This document shows, piece after piece, positions 43,546 to 55,024 of a stretch of DNA of 64,000 nucleotides. How positions within the stretch are numbered: position 1 is the first letter of the stretch; the number at the start of each line of letters is the position of its first letter. Under the pieces are notes generated by a model that saw only the letters and a list, made by a program, of their open reading frames with translations, ran no database searches and had not been told where the DNA came from. This DNA comes from Chondrus crispus (lineage: Eukaryota; Rhodophyta; Florideophyceae; Gigartinales; Gigartinaceae), in assembly GCF_000350225.1 (NCBI RefSeq), contig NW_005179389.1, forward strand, positions 186,001 through 250,000, in the 5' to 3' direction. Position numbers and translations under genes: made by a program.

Positions 43546-44586
43546 TGTAGTGCAATACGCACCTGAACAGGGGGGTGAAAAGAAAGGAAAATATTTGGAT
43601 ATGAGAAGTAGTCCGGGTTGGGGGACACACGCGTGAACAATTGCACAGTTTTAATTTTTAATTATTTTATTTTATTTAGTTAATTACTTGGCATTAATTT
43701 TGCTGACACTACATTAGATCTAGGACCTAGCGCCGCAAGCTACTGTAGTGGCTCCGGCGGGGCGATATATACCTTAGCCCTCTGACCACCAAGTCAGTAA
43801 AGGTAACCCGAGTTGCCGGAGTTGAATGTCGCCTTGGTCGAGGCCCGTCTCTACCAAGACGCTCCCTTTTACCTAAGCCTACGGCATCCTTCAGCGCTCG
43901 GGGGTCCCATTCCTTTTCCTTATATTTTTACCTTTTCTATCTCTACATCTATTTTTCCCTTAATTCTGTTGGTTTCATTGGAGTCGGTTGCGACCGATCC
44001 GGTGTAGGTGTTTTAGCCATCGGGCAACACGTTGTGTAGCGCTGCTACTGTCTCAAGTTCCGTCAGAAGGCTGTTGTAACGACGCCTCCGTCGAAGGTCT
44101 TACTGTATAAGACAGAGTTGGTACTGCCTACCGCGATCGCGATCGCGCTGGTGAGGGTGTTTTTAGCCATCGGGCAACACGTCGGTAGTAGCGTTGCTAC
44201 ACGGTTACAATCCCGTCGGGTAGTGCTGAACAAGCCCCCGTCGAAGACCTTGAACTATACTCAAGGTGCTGAAGACGCTCGTCGAGCATTGGCCTTACAA
44301 CCCAGCGAACCGCTGTTACATTCTCGTAGACAAGCCCAACCCGCACTCGTCGAGCGCTCAAGTCTTCACAAGTCTCTACCACCATTATCCTCCCGGGCCG
44401 GGTATCTTTCCTTAACCCCCCCGTCGGAGTCGAGCTACCGTGGGCTGCAAGCCCACACAAGGGGAAAGGGAGTCTCCAACGCTCTGTAGCGCGTGCTATC
44501 AGCAGTGGTTGTTGTTGTTGCTGTTTTTCTTCTTTTTGTTTGACCGTCGGACTGTGTTCGCGGCCTGCCAGGCACATTGCACTACA
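43546..44586 (-). repeat. LTR (1041 bp) between an integrase end and a gag start
   Basis: Same family as 20102-21114 and 36255-37351, with 11-bp inverted ends. On the minus strand it is preceded by a purine tract (GGACGGAAAGGATAA, just outside 44586) and the end of an integrase, and followed by the gag-like start. This gives the order pol, LTR, gag. Flanks GGATA (left) and TTATC (right) do not form a direct target duplication, so it is not a simple solo LTR. Confidence 0.7.
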
Positions 44587-44868
44587 TTATCCTTTCCGTC
44601 CCAATCCACAAACACCTCTTTCCCCATGATCTTCCTCACCTGATAGGGACCTATCCAAGCCTTTTCTTCCTCTCTGTACACCAACACATCGTCGCCGAGG
44701 CTGATGTTATAGCGCGTCGCAGGAGGCAGTTGGGAGCGGAGGGTCTGCTGAATGCGTAGCTCTGCGTCAATTGTTGCCATCTCCCGACGCGCAAGGTCAA
44801 GAGCGGCCATAAGATCGCCTTGATGAGGAAGCTTTGCGTTAAAGACGGCGAAGGCTGGGTCTATTCCC
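44587..44868 (-). pseudogene. Integrase C-terminal fragment
   Basis: The minus frame reads MAALDLARREMATIDAELRI, then SQLPPATRYNISLGDDVLVY, EEKAWIGPYQVRKIMGKEVF and VDWDGKDN. This is the GPY/F-like small-barrel end of a retroelement integrase (R-Y-N-x-x-x-GD-x-V-L-V and W-x-GP-Y-x-V). It ends exactly at the LTR and is broken upstream by a stop at 44868. It supports a gypsy-like identity for the 1.0-kb LTR family. Confidence 0.65.
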
Positions 44869-45266
44869 TAGTAGAAAGTGTGGCCGGCGAATGGCGGGGC
44901 AGTGGTTGGGCAGTGGTAATGCTTGGTTGGTTGTGGTTGGTTGTGGTCGACTAATGGGCGGTCTCTATGAGCAGTTGAGCCCAGGAATAAGAGCAGATAG
45001 TTGGGGTGGTCGGCAATGGCCGTTCATTGGTCGCGGTGGTTGATTTCTGGCAGTTAATGGTCGTGGCTGTCAACCATTAGCCTCTACAACCGTCAACCAC
45101 CCACCCGCCACTCACATTCCGTAGACATTGTGTTGTGCCCCCCGGTCCCGCCCTCCCATCACCCAATCCACTCTTCGACCTACTCCCTGCCCCCTCCGCG
45201 GCCCCCGTACGCGTCATGCTCTGCCGCCGCCGCACCGCCGCACCTCCCGAACTGGCGCCCCGCGCA
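44869..45266. other. GGTTG-rich low-complexity stretch
   Basis: Repeated GTGGTTGG and TGGTTGTGG words up to about 45070, then Pro-coding GC-rich sequence. Similar complementary CCAACCA-rich sequence occurs at 56760-56990. No gene recognised. Confidence 0.5.
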
Positions 45267-45503
45267 GAGAGCAACGCTTCCTCCTTTAGCAGCCTCTTGT
45301 TCCTCTGGATCTAGCCCCTCATAGCAAGAGGCAAGGCCATTGCTGTCCAGCAGGACGACCTCCCCCCGCTGGTACCCTCATACCAGACCGCCACGGTCGC
45401 TCCCATTTTCCACACCTCCTTCTGTCATCCTGCCCTGCGCGATGCCTCTCCATCCCGACTCGTCGAACAACTAAACCAACCCACCGGCGCCCTCCCCCCG
45501 TAA
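45267..45503 (+). pseudogene. ABC transporter subfamily C N-terminal fragment
   Basis: The frame reads ESNASSFSSLLFLWI, a stop (45312-45314), then PLIARGKAIAVQQDDLPPLV and SYQTATVAPIFHTSF, ending at TAA 45501. This is the conserved lead-in to the first membrane domain of ABCC/MRP transporters (ENAS-x-F-S-x-L-x-F-x-W-x-PL, then G-x-x-x-x-L-x-x-DL-x-x-L). No membrane or nucleotide-binding domain follows, so it is a truncated, stop-containing fragment. Confidence 0.5.
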
Positions 45504-46383
45504 CCGTGTGTTGTGCTGTTACATCCTCACTCGCTGGATCTTCTTCCCAAACATGTCAAACTCGCCTCCTTCGTGCTTCAGGAGCACTACCGCCTTCGCT
45601 CCAATCCCCCACCTCGAGGCTATCCATCTACAGTACAGTCCCAAGATCCCCAGCACCATCCACCCTCCGTTCGAATTGCGTCACTCGCGCCTCCTTACAC
45701 CCCAGTCGGCATCGCAGTATGCCCTCACCACTGAATACTCCACACGCAGATCCCTCACCAGGTACACCAGTTTGTTTGTTTATGGACAGCGACAATTTTC
45801 TGGATGTATTTGCTCCGATGGGTCGTAATTGGTTTGAAGAATCCAAATGCGAAGACCCACACAGTTAACGTACACGATCCTAAGAATGACCGAGTTTTAA
45901 CGTATTAAGTTCCGGAGGATCGATATGTTTGGCATGGCATGTCGGATCAGGACGCTGATATTCCTTCCTCATGTCTAAATGGGTGTTGTCCCACTTGTGC
46001 ACTTGTAGTGAAAATAACTTCAGGGGAAGTTGACCAAAGTGGGGCACTGGGCTTGCCCAAGGAAAAGCGCGACCAAGACTACGCTCTTCTTTTTTTGAGC
46101 TATCCGAAAAGTGATATTGAATGCGTTCTGCAAGACGAGGACGACGTGAATGTTTAAAAATTCCGTTCCTCATTTGAGTCGAGTGGAGTAGAATGAGGCG
46201 CGGTCGTCCCAGAGGACAACTGATATCGAAGTTTGGCTACAAGAGCGACGGGATGCGTGCTCACCTACAGTATACAACTCAAGAGGTGCAGCAGGCATCG
46301 CAATGTCGGAACGTCTGCACTGTTGACCTCAGACCGTCAGGGCGCAGGGTAGTAAGTTATTTACGGTACAATATGCAAACAAA

Positions 46384-46542
46384 ATAGACAAGCCCTTCTT
46401 GTCCTCTTGTGAAGTAATCCGGATCTAAATCATGTAATCTCACGAAGCCGTCCTCTCCTCCTGACACATACTGTTTGCCATCGGGAGAGAAAGATACCGT
46501 ATTGATAGGCCCGAAATGACCCTTGACGCGTCCGAGCTCCTC
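46384..46542 (-). pseudogene. eIF3 subunit i, C-terminal fragment
   Basis: About 50 codons read [20 protein letters not shown], then [20 protein letters not shown] and PDYFTRG. This is the last WD40 repeat of translation initiation factor eIF3i (TIF34), which in other eukaryotes reads [11 protein letters not shown] and GGEDGYVR with a DP-x-YF end. None of the other WD repeats is found upstream, where the frame runs into an unrelated 79-bp tandem duplication. It is a partial copy, not the functional gene. Confidence 0.75.
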
Positions 46543-46636
46543 AAGACATATAGCGCACGACACCTGGTGCGGGCACTCGGGGGCGATGGAATGCAGCGGG
46601 AGGGTCTGCATAGCCGCATGACCAAAATCTGAGTCA

Positions 46637-46794
46637 TCGTTGTCGGGAGGGACTTTCCGATCAGCGGCGGCGGTCTTCTGTGATCTTTGCGGCACTCGCG
46701 ACACTTGTAATTTCATCGTTGCCGGGAGGGACTTGCCGATCAGCGGCGGTGGCTTTCTGATCCTTGCAGCACTCGCGACACTTGTAGTGGACAG
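46637..46794. repeat. Two tandem copies of a 79-bp unit
   Basis: The unit begins TCGTTGTCGGGAGGGACTT at 46637 and recurs with a few changes at 46716. It includes GCGGCACTCGCGACACTTGT and, read on the minus strand, encodes a K-C-R-E-C-C-type cysteine cluster. It adjoins the eIF3i fragment. Confidence 0.8.
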
Positions 46795-46799
46795 CCGGG

Positions 46800-47785
46800 C
46801 ACTGATTATCCAGGGCGATGGCATTGTCACGGAAGATGCGTAGCAAGCCCGGGTAGATGTAGATCGGCTTCGGGGGGCTCTCTTGCGGAGTACGTGGGGG
46901 GTGCGGGCGGTAACGATGGAGAAAGGAAGAGAAACTGCCGTCTTCGGGGACGGAGGAGCGATCTTGGTCGCAAAAGAGGTCAGTTGAAAGGCAAGTCCAT
47001 AAGCCGCCCTCCGGCGGTCACTCTGCCTATTCGACTCCTTCTCAGATGGCACTGCACGCCGGACCGAAAACGGCGCAATCCTGACCCCGTCGCGCCTGCA
47101 CCTGGTTCCTGCCTCGATTCCACACGTGTCATTACTGCCTACCAGTTCCACAGCCGCGCATCAACGTAAAGTGCACACCAGAGGAGGGGAGCTCCCTAGT
47201 TCTAGCGCTTCGTCGTGCCTCATCATCATCTGTGTGCCTACGCAGCCTCCCCGTTTTTCGGCTAACGCCATCAACCAGTATTGCTTCTTCCAATTACCTC
47301 CTCCACCTCCATTCCTCAACAAAGGCCCGCACCATCAACCGTCTCATTTACACGCCCTTTTTGCATCAGATTGCACCGCCGCACTAGTCCTGTTTGTCCT
47401 TCAGCCTCCCCGACCGCCTTTCCCGCTCCTGTTACAAACCAACGCCGTCGCAACTCTCCCTTACCTCCATGCCTCCTGCCAGTGCTCCAGATGCGGGCGT
47501 TTCCGACCCGGCGGGCATACTCACTCTCCCCAGCATCGACTCTACCGCCTAGCTCACTCTTGCCTTTGATAGCCCTACCCCGCTACTCACATTATCCGTC
47601 GGGAATCGGACCGTTCTCGCCGGACATATCTCCGGCCTTCCTCCCTTGCCTGATATGCGCTTCACTCTCACTTCTGTTTCTCCTTCTTCTGGTATCGCCT
47701 CTCATTTGGTCGTGTTCACCGACTCTAATTCCAATCTTCTTCTCGAGCAGGCCAGCCAATTTTCATATCTCCTTATCGGCAGGTG
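46800..47785. other. No supported gene
   Basis: Long Pro/Ser/Leu-rich frames in several registers (for example 47281-47991) reflect pyrimidine-rich composition. The upstream part of the GH31 pseudogene probably lies in the last 300 bp but cannot be read continuously. Confidence 0.4.
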
Positions 47786-49568
47786 CCTCCTCGCCTGTAG
47801 TGGAGGCCGCGTTCCACCTTGGCAAAGCGTCGTGGTTCGGCCTCAGTCTCATGATGCATCAGAACTGGCCTTTGCAAAACGCCATTCTTGAGCTCGGTCC
47901 ATTTACCCTTTCGACAATGGACCGAATGGCCTATGCACATCCTCGACCCTTCTCTCGTTTCAACGGACAGAGCTATGATTGTAGTCGATGATACCTCCAG
48001 CTGTCTCCACGTCGCCCTCAACGCCTCCCCTACTGACGGCGGCCAGATACCCGCCGGTTTTTCAAGCCCTGTCGAATGGGGAACCGGCGTCGCCAATTTC
48101 GTACGCAACATCCTTCCCAGGGGGCAAACTTCAGATATGGGCGATGACATCGTAACTTTTCAGAGCAGAGCTGCCCATGACTGGCCTCATGTCGTGCATT
48201 CTTGGCTTAGAGTTGATGACACCAGCCTGAACCTCAGTTGAAGTTTTGCATCGGCGGATCAAAGAATGTACGAACCGCGAGTGTATCTGTGCTCGGTCAA
48301 ATCAAGCATGAGATGAGTCATCTGTTGAAGATAATCCCGCCGCTCCAAATGATGAAGTACCCCATCTGGAGTACGTGGGCGAGGTACAAAGATGTCGGTA
48401 CCAAGAAAGACGTTCTCAATTTTGCTCATGGTATTTATGACAGGGGACTCCCGCGGTCAGTCATGGGCATCGACGACCGCTGGAGCTTCAAGTATGAGGA
48501 TCTCGATTTTGATAAGGAGAAGTTCCCAGACCCGGCACCCATGGATCGCGAGCTCCATGACTTGGGATTCACTGTCACTGTATGGGTTATATGCAAACAC
48601 TAATTCAGAGGCCATCTCCAACCCGGAAACATGAAAATACTTTTTCACAGCGACAGCGGAGAGCTTGGAGAGTTTGCGTGGTGGCAGCCGACAACCGTTG
48701 CCGCTTTGGACGTTACCGATCAGGAAGCCTATGACTGATTTATCTCCGGGCTCGGGCGGCTATGCAGCGAGTATGGACTTCACGGCTTTAAGTTTGACGC
48801 GGGAGAACCAAGCTTCCTGCCTCCTAAATCCTTCTTAGAACGATCGATGATCAGCCCTACGGAGTATGCACGTGCGTGGATGCATAGCATTGCCTCTAAG
48901 TTTGAAGTCTCATAGGTCCGCTCAGGGGTCTGTGAATGTCATAATGGAGTACCCATGTTCCGTCTGTTGGACAAATTTTCGATGTGGGGGCTAGAGAACG
49001 GATTGGTAAGTGTTGTATCGGGGTTGCTGACAGCAGGTCTGCTCGGCTATCCATTTTGCATTCCGGATTACATCGCTGGCAACGCATATGGGGAAGAAGT
49101 CCCCAATGCCGAGTTGCTAGTCAGATGGGCACAAGCGAGTGCAGCAATGCCTGCGATGTAATTTAGCATCCCACCCTGGTCGATGGGGGAAGAGTGCGGG
49201 CGACTTTCACGGAAAGCGTTGGAGTGGCGAGATGGATTTTTTTGGAGGCACCTAGAGAAATTCATGGAGGACGCAGCAGTGAAATACTTGCCGATCGCAC
49301 GTCCAATGTTTTGGGAAAGCTCGGATGTGGAAGGTGTCGCGGATATCGGTGATGAGTTCATCATTGGGAGGAATGCCGTTGTCGCACCAGTCGTTCAACA
49401 AGGCAAAGAGCACGAAATGTCTTTTTGCCAAGCGGTCGATGGAAGAGAGTGGACTTGAACAAGGCTGGGTACTGTGATCCTACTGTTTATACGGGACCGA
49501 TCTGGAAACAGAGTGTATTTGCGGAGCTCGATGAAATGCCAACCTGCTTGGGAGAATCACAATCATAG
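47786..49568 (+). pseudogene. GH31-family glycosidase pseudogene
   Basis: In order: KASWFGLSLMMHQNWPLQNA (N-terminal GH31 segment), VDDTSSCLHVALNA, then LQMMKYPIWSTWARYKDVG, YDRGLPRSVMGIDDRWSF, LDFDKEKFPDPAPMDRELHD, GLHGFKFDAGEPSFLPP (nucleophile region, F-K-F-D-x-G-E), PFCIPDYIAGNAYGE, ARPMFWESSDVEGVADIGDE, FIIGRNAVVAPVVQQGKEHE and CDPTVYTGPIW, ending near TAG 49566-49568. It resembles the MYORG-like/bacterial SusB-distant branch of GH31 rather than lysosomal alpha-glucosidase. In-frame stops lie at 48601, 48736, 48913, 49159 and 49456, with local frameshifts near 48240, 48590 and 49450. The copy cannot make the enzyme unless a divergent code applied, which nothing else here suggests. Confidence 0.75.
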
Positions 49569-49906
49569 CACGAGGCAAGACGGCAGTGCAATACGTGCGT
49601 TCCGCAGAAATACGCAATACATCTGTGCATTGAATAACTGTCTAAGACTAGCCGAAAAGTGCTACACTGTTCGCAAAGCTCATTTTCTAACATCTGACAT
49701 CTGTATTATCCTGCGGCTTCACAGATTTCACGCTTCATACTGTGAATATCCAATGCAGCACCAGTACTAGTTTCCATACCCACATCTTACCCTGCTTTTG
49801 ACCGAGGTCTAACTGTGATGACAGAGCAGCATAAGCGGATTAAGTTTACTCATTTTTCACGCGAAAAATGCAGCAACTGTAGCAGGGAGGGGTTACTTGA
49901 ACAGTT
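49569..49906. other. No supported gene
   Basis: Spacer between the GH31 pseudogene and the CACTA-like element. No clear element end was found. Confidence 0.45.
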
Positions 49907-51253
49907 CTAGTACTCATCTGGGTCTTCAATGTCCCCGTCTCCGTATTCTTCGGATTCATGGTTGCTTTTGTCATTATACTCTTCAAGGCAGATCCTGTCT
50001 ACCTCGTACTGCTCTTCACCAGACTCCTTGTCTTTAAAGATCTTCTGGCCTCGGCGAGCCTTTTTCTTACCTCGCGCATCCAATGCCACTGGCGTTCGTG
50101 ATCTCCTATTCCGCTTTTGATGCATTATTGCACCCCCAACTGCATGTAACAACCTGCGCTCTCTGCTAATTGGCCTTCGGTACGGTGCCAATCTTGCACT
50201 TCGTCTGGATTGCAAAATGTTCTGGGCAACATGTGCTCTTTGGCCAGATCTTCGATGCGCGGACGGAATATCCTCTTGAATCTCGCACACTTCTTCCTCG
50301 GTACTTCCTTCTTCCTCTTCACAGCTCCTCTCCGGGCTTCTCCCTGTTGCCATCACATTTCTTCCTACTTTTAGAACGGCCCTGGTTTTCGTGGACGTTT
50401 GCTAGATTTGTTTGGATGTTGATCCTATTAAGTTGTTCTTTGGAGCTGTAAATTTGCTTGGAAGGGAGCTTCGGCTGCCTCTGGGATGAGTTATTTCAGG
50501 GAGGGCCGATTCTGAACTACTCTTATGCAGTGAAAGGGCCTTTGAACGACTCCCTCGGGCTTCAATGCGTTTTGGGACCTTGTGTTGTTGGTCTGCAGTC
50601 CTCTTTGGCACCGATCGTGCATTGTTCACGAGTTTGTTTTCCAGTAATTCGTACGCGGGCCAGTCTCCTCTTCCTAGAATCAGGATAGGAATGGCTTTTT
50701 TCAATTCTCTCAACACTGCAGCTTTGTCTGTGCTGAAACCACGCTTCTTGTTGATATAAACAGGAAGCTTTTGGATTGCTTCAAGTGTCATCCCTTTTCG
50801 GAGCCCATCGGCCAATCCGGGATGACTCGCTACGATTGTCTCCAACGTGTTAGAGGCGTTATTGGACCAGAAAACGAGAGATCCATCCAACTCTTTACAG
50901 TCGATCTTTGGCTCACCATTTTTGGTGCCTACGTTGTATGTTTCGATTCCTTTCTGAAGTTGCCTTCGGACATTGACAAATGAAGACTTGGTTTTGTCTC
51001 GCCCAGAAAGTGGATGTGGTACTACCCCTTGAAATGGAAGGTACAAGTTCTGGAGATGTGACTCGCCTGGGGTGCTTGAAACATGTCTATTACAAGAATG
51101 CCTTCCCTGCATCTCAACAAGCAAAGATTTGATGTCACTCATGCCCTGTTGAATGTCCCTCATTTTCTGATCTTGCTCGCGTCTATAATCCTCAAAGTCC
51201 TCTGTCGACACGTTCATGGCTGCAGCAAGAATGCCTGACTGTAGGTTATGCAT
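49907..51253 (-). pseudogene. Accessory protein of the CACTA-like element, frameshifted
   Basis: The first frame (51253-50402, 283 codons) begins with a coiled-coil-like segment (DFEDYRREQDQKMRDIQQGM) and then has a globular region (GSLVFWSNNASNTLETIVAS, GLRKGMTLEAIQKLPVYINK, RGDWPAYELLENKLVNNARS). A shift near 50380 leads into a charged tail (49907-50356: RSGQRAHVAQNILQSRRSAR, ending in an acidic stretch). I recognise no named domain. It is divergent from the TNP2-like gene with about 220 bp between the starts, as expected for the second gene of a two-gene DNA transposon with a shared central promoter. The frame change could also be an intron. Confidence 0.5.
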
Positions 51254-51474
51254 TGTTATGGCTGAAGACGAAGGCTTTTAATAGTAGATTTTGTGCATGG
51301 ACGTAGGGAAAATTCATGCAGATTTGCAGACGAGATGTTAAGTATACTTGGCGATGATAGACTGGTAAATCAAATAACTACATGCGAATTATCCCGCTTT
51401 CGTCTGTTTTCGGTTCGTCCAGGCTGTGATTCCTTTGTGCAGTACGTAGTCTCTTCGAAGCATTCCACAGTGTG

Positions 51475-54400
51475 ATGCTTGCTCCCAGCGCAATACATCC
51501 AATGCCGCGCCAGTACTACAGATGTCCCCCCACTTACCACTGCAGGTGCGTTCCTGGGAAACTTGTCTCCCTCAAGACCGCGCGACGCCATCGGAACGTT
51601 GCTTTGTCCCTAATCCATGAGCGAGAGCCCAGCCAATCAGCATATCTGCCTCTCCCCGACCCTATCACAGAAATTGAAGAGTCTGTAAACAGTAATGAGA
51701 CATCAGCAGCGAAATCTACTGCATCCTCCTCAGGTATCGAGATCAAAGTCAGTGATGAACTCTTCGACATTGACACTAGCGATCCTGTGGTGGCACTCGA
51801 GGTTGGTGATTTTTCATGCATAGAAGACGTTGATGAAAGGATGATGAAGCCTAATTCTGAATCTCCTGATAGAATACACTGGTTCGAGACATCCGGTGCG
51901 TCGGATTTGCCTGAAGGAAGTTTCAGAGCAGAGAATGGTAACGATATGGGAGACGGGGAGTCGGAAAGATTCAGTTTCGAAACTAGTTGCTCAGTTCAAA
52001 CCTCGCAGCAAAACATACCGAGTCGAGCTGCTGTTCCAATAACAGCACAAGCAATGATTTCACCAACTCTGCATTAGTATCCACCAGTTCCCTTTTCAGA
52101 TATGATCAGCAAATATCATTTGGAGTTTGTGCTGTGGACTTACCGGTGCAATTTATGAGCAGATATAAATGGTTCATCGGATATTATCTCCGACATAATG
52201 CTTCCCTTCAAGCTATGGATGACATCATACAGCAATGCTGTCCGAGAGATGCTTCTGTTTGGAAGACGATACGCAATCGCCTTCAGTCATATTCAGGAAT
52301 CAGAGTGAAAATGGTTCCGTACTGCTCTCGTTCGCACCAGATATTATATACCGATCGGGAAACAGGTGTCACATCCTCCTGCGCACATAGGGACTGTGTC
52401 ATTAGTCCAGCACCAGTTCATGAGCTGAGATACATTTTCTTGCGTGAGCGTTTGCAAGCCATGTTGCTTTCCGCAGATCTTGGACCTCATATGGTGTCGT
52501 ATGTCCGAGACTCATACATGAGACATCAAAATGAGAGCACTGCTAACTACGAGGACTTCTACTCCGGTTTATGCTTCAAGGAGTTTGCAAGAAGGCTTGA
52601 TGATTTTGCGGTCGGTAATAATGGTAATTTAGGGTCTGAAGTAACTCATATATTTCTTTTCCTTTCTACAGATGGTGCGCCTGCCTTCAAGTCAACGACT
52701 CACAGCTTTTGGCCTGTGTTCTTGTTTGTGGGAAACATTCCCCCGGACCGTCGCTACGAGTTGCGACATGTTCTACCGGTGATATGTATTCCAAAGAACC
52801 CATATGACCTCGAATCTTTCCTGATGACCCTTTTTGAGGAGCTCGATGACCTGAGAACTGGTTTCCTATGTCAGTTATGGAGCCAAACTGAAACAGTTGC
52901 AAAGGCTCACGTCGTTCATGTCTTAGCTGATCTTCAAGCGAATAGGAAGATTTGCAGACTTAAGGGGGTGAATGGGGTATGCCCTTGTCGATTTTGCCTA
53001 ATAAAGGGTGAGCTTAGTGCCAATTCAAAAATGTACTACTACCCGGACCACTGCACCAGCACGAAGAGAAACATAAAAGGCAACTATGTTGTCTTGAGAA
53101 GAAACCTTTGGAGACCTAGCCAGCTACTTATGCGAAATTCAGATGAAACAATGGCAACCTTCCGTGATATTGAGTACTTGGTGGACAGTGGTACCAAAAA
53201 GGAAACAGAATTTATACAGCGAGATACAGGAATAATCGCTAAACGCCTCATTGTAGAAAGACTTGATGCAATCATGCCTTACGCAAGCATGCCTGTAGAC
53301 CTCATGCACCTCTTGTTTGAGAATGTTGCCCCGTACGTTTTACAGATCTGGTTAGGAGAACTCGAAACTGGAGGAGAACACGCGTATCTGTCAAGTGCTA
53401 CAGTACAGAGAAAGGTTGATGCAATATTGAAAGATTCTGGAACTGGTATTTCCGACGAGTTACGGAGACCTCAAACAATCAAGAAGAAGGGTAGCTGGAA
53501 GGCGGACGAATGGCGTACTTTTGTGCTTACAACCAGCCTCGTGGCTCTCCATCAAGTACTTCCTGTTAAAGTGCTCGACGAGTAGTGGACTTTTCAACAG
53601 CTCTGCGAGCTTTCGATGCGCCCATGCCTTAACCATGTAGAACTTGACAAAATTTCCGAACTGGCGGTTTCCTTTTTCAAGTACTACTCGGATACGTACT
53701 ATTGTGGAAGGCAGGATCGTATACATCTGATGAAGTACGTTATTCACCTGCTCCTACACATTGGGCATTCAACAGAGTGCTGCGGCCCACTGGTATGCCT
53801 ATCTCAGTTTTCATCCGAGCGATACATCGGCGTGGTGAAACAGTCCACTAATGCCCGATATAGATATGCTGAGAGTGTCGCCACGAAGTGGACTTTTCAG
53901 CAGTCAGCTTTCATGCTAGCAATCGCTACAAGTACATCTATCCCTCTGTTGGAGACGCGAAGGGATTCTGGATTGTCAGACCAACGCTCTCAGGGCAGCA
54001 ATATTGGAAGGTACGTTGGGTTTTGGCTGCGTGGTCCGGTTCTGATGACTACTGTGGAGAGATTAAGCGACAGGCTCGGTTTCCAAGTCAAACATCTATT
54101 GGTGCGATTCTACGAGTCCAACCAAGGGTTAACTAGGGCAGAGGCATCCCGTCATATTGAGGACAACCCTCATATTTCCTCATGGGATAGGCTTTTTATT
54201 CGGAGACCGTCTGAAGGTACAATGAGGAAGTACGGAAAGTTTTCTCCGGAAAAACACGGGCGGGCACGATCTTTTTTTGCGGCTGAATTCCAGCGAGATG
54301 GGTCGTCAGCGCTGGATTTCGACGTTTTCTATGGAGAGGTAATATGTTTTCTTGAACATTGCGTTTTTGACTCGTGCACAGGCAAGGAAGAGGTACGGAT

Positions 54401-54689
54401 ACTTGTTTTGGCCAGATGGGTGACTCGTGGACTGCAAATTGGGAGACAAAATCAAGTTTATGCGTCGGGATCACGGGCTAGTTCTTCTGTTTTTAATGTG
54501 AAGACTATTGAAGATGTATCCAGCATATCCAGAAACATATCAGCCATTGAAACCCCCAACTTCGCATCAAAGAGGTTTTCTACCACGAGATGTTATTTTG
54601 TAGATGAAAGACTTTACCTAGATACTCTGCTTATCACAGATAGTGGGTATGATGGTAGTAACAAAATACTGCGTGGTCTAAGAAAATAA
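51475..54689 (+). pseudogene. TNP2-like (CACTA/EnSpm) transposase, one frame change and one stop
   Basis: Starts at ATG 51475 (the GTG at 51472 is not needed) with RQYYRCPPTYHCRCVPGKLV, a Cys-rich start, then an acidic linker. The frame changes between 51987 and 52077. The transposase core reads HIFLFLSTDGAPAFKSTTHS (first Asp), WPVFLFVGNIPPDRRYELRH, HVLADLQANRKICRLKG (second Asp), GVCPCRFC (zinc ligands), then MPVDLMHLLFENVAPYVLQI. A single TAG at 53583-53585 interrupts it before the C-terminal 360 codons (WTFQQLCELS, HSTECCGPLVCLSQFSSERY), which stay in the same frame to 54689. The combination of D-G, N-[IL]-PP and the V-D-x-MH motif is that of TNP2/CACTA transposases. CACTA ends were not found by eye. 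Confidence 0.7.
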
Positions 54690-55024
54690 GTGTGTCTGAC
54701 TATCTCTTCAAACGTTGAACTGGCATACATGCCTGACTGGTCTACAGCCCGCCCTATCTGCGTCAATATTTCCAGTGGCATTTTTTGCTCATGCGGCGTC
54801 GTATTGAAATTGGAGTTCTGGAGCTTCGTTTAAACGAAAAGCAACTACCTCAGATAAATACTTCGGGATATTGCTCTTCGCTCATGGGTGCTTTCGTTTC
54901 AGTGAAATCTAGTGTATTTAACACGCTGTTGGCAGACTTGAATGCCTTCTCTTATGTGTCCTTCGCCAAGTCGGAGCTGAACCTGCAGTTCCAGTGCCCT
55001 CCATCCGCACCTGGAAGCAACCTC
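54690..55024. other. No supported gene
   Basis: Downstream flank of the TNP2-like gene, with no motif or clear terminal repeat. Confidence 0.4.

Noticed and set aside
36255-44586. A single giant DNA transposon with ~2-kb terminal inverted repeats
   Set aside because: No target duplication (ATTCG versus TTATC), the repeats are LTRs of a family with an independent solo copy, and an integrase end precedes one of them.
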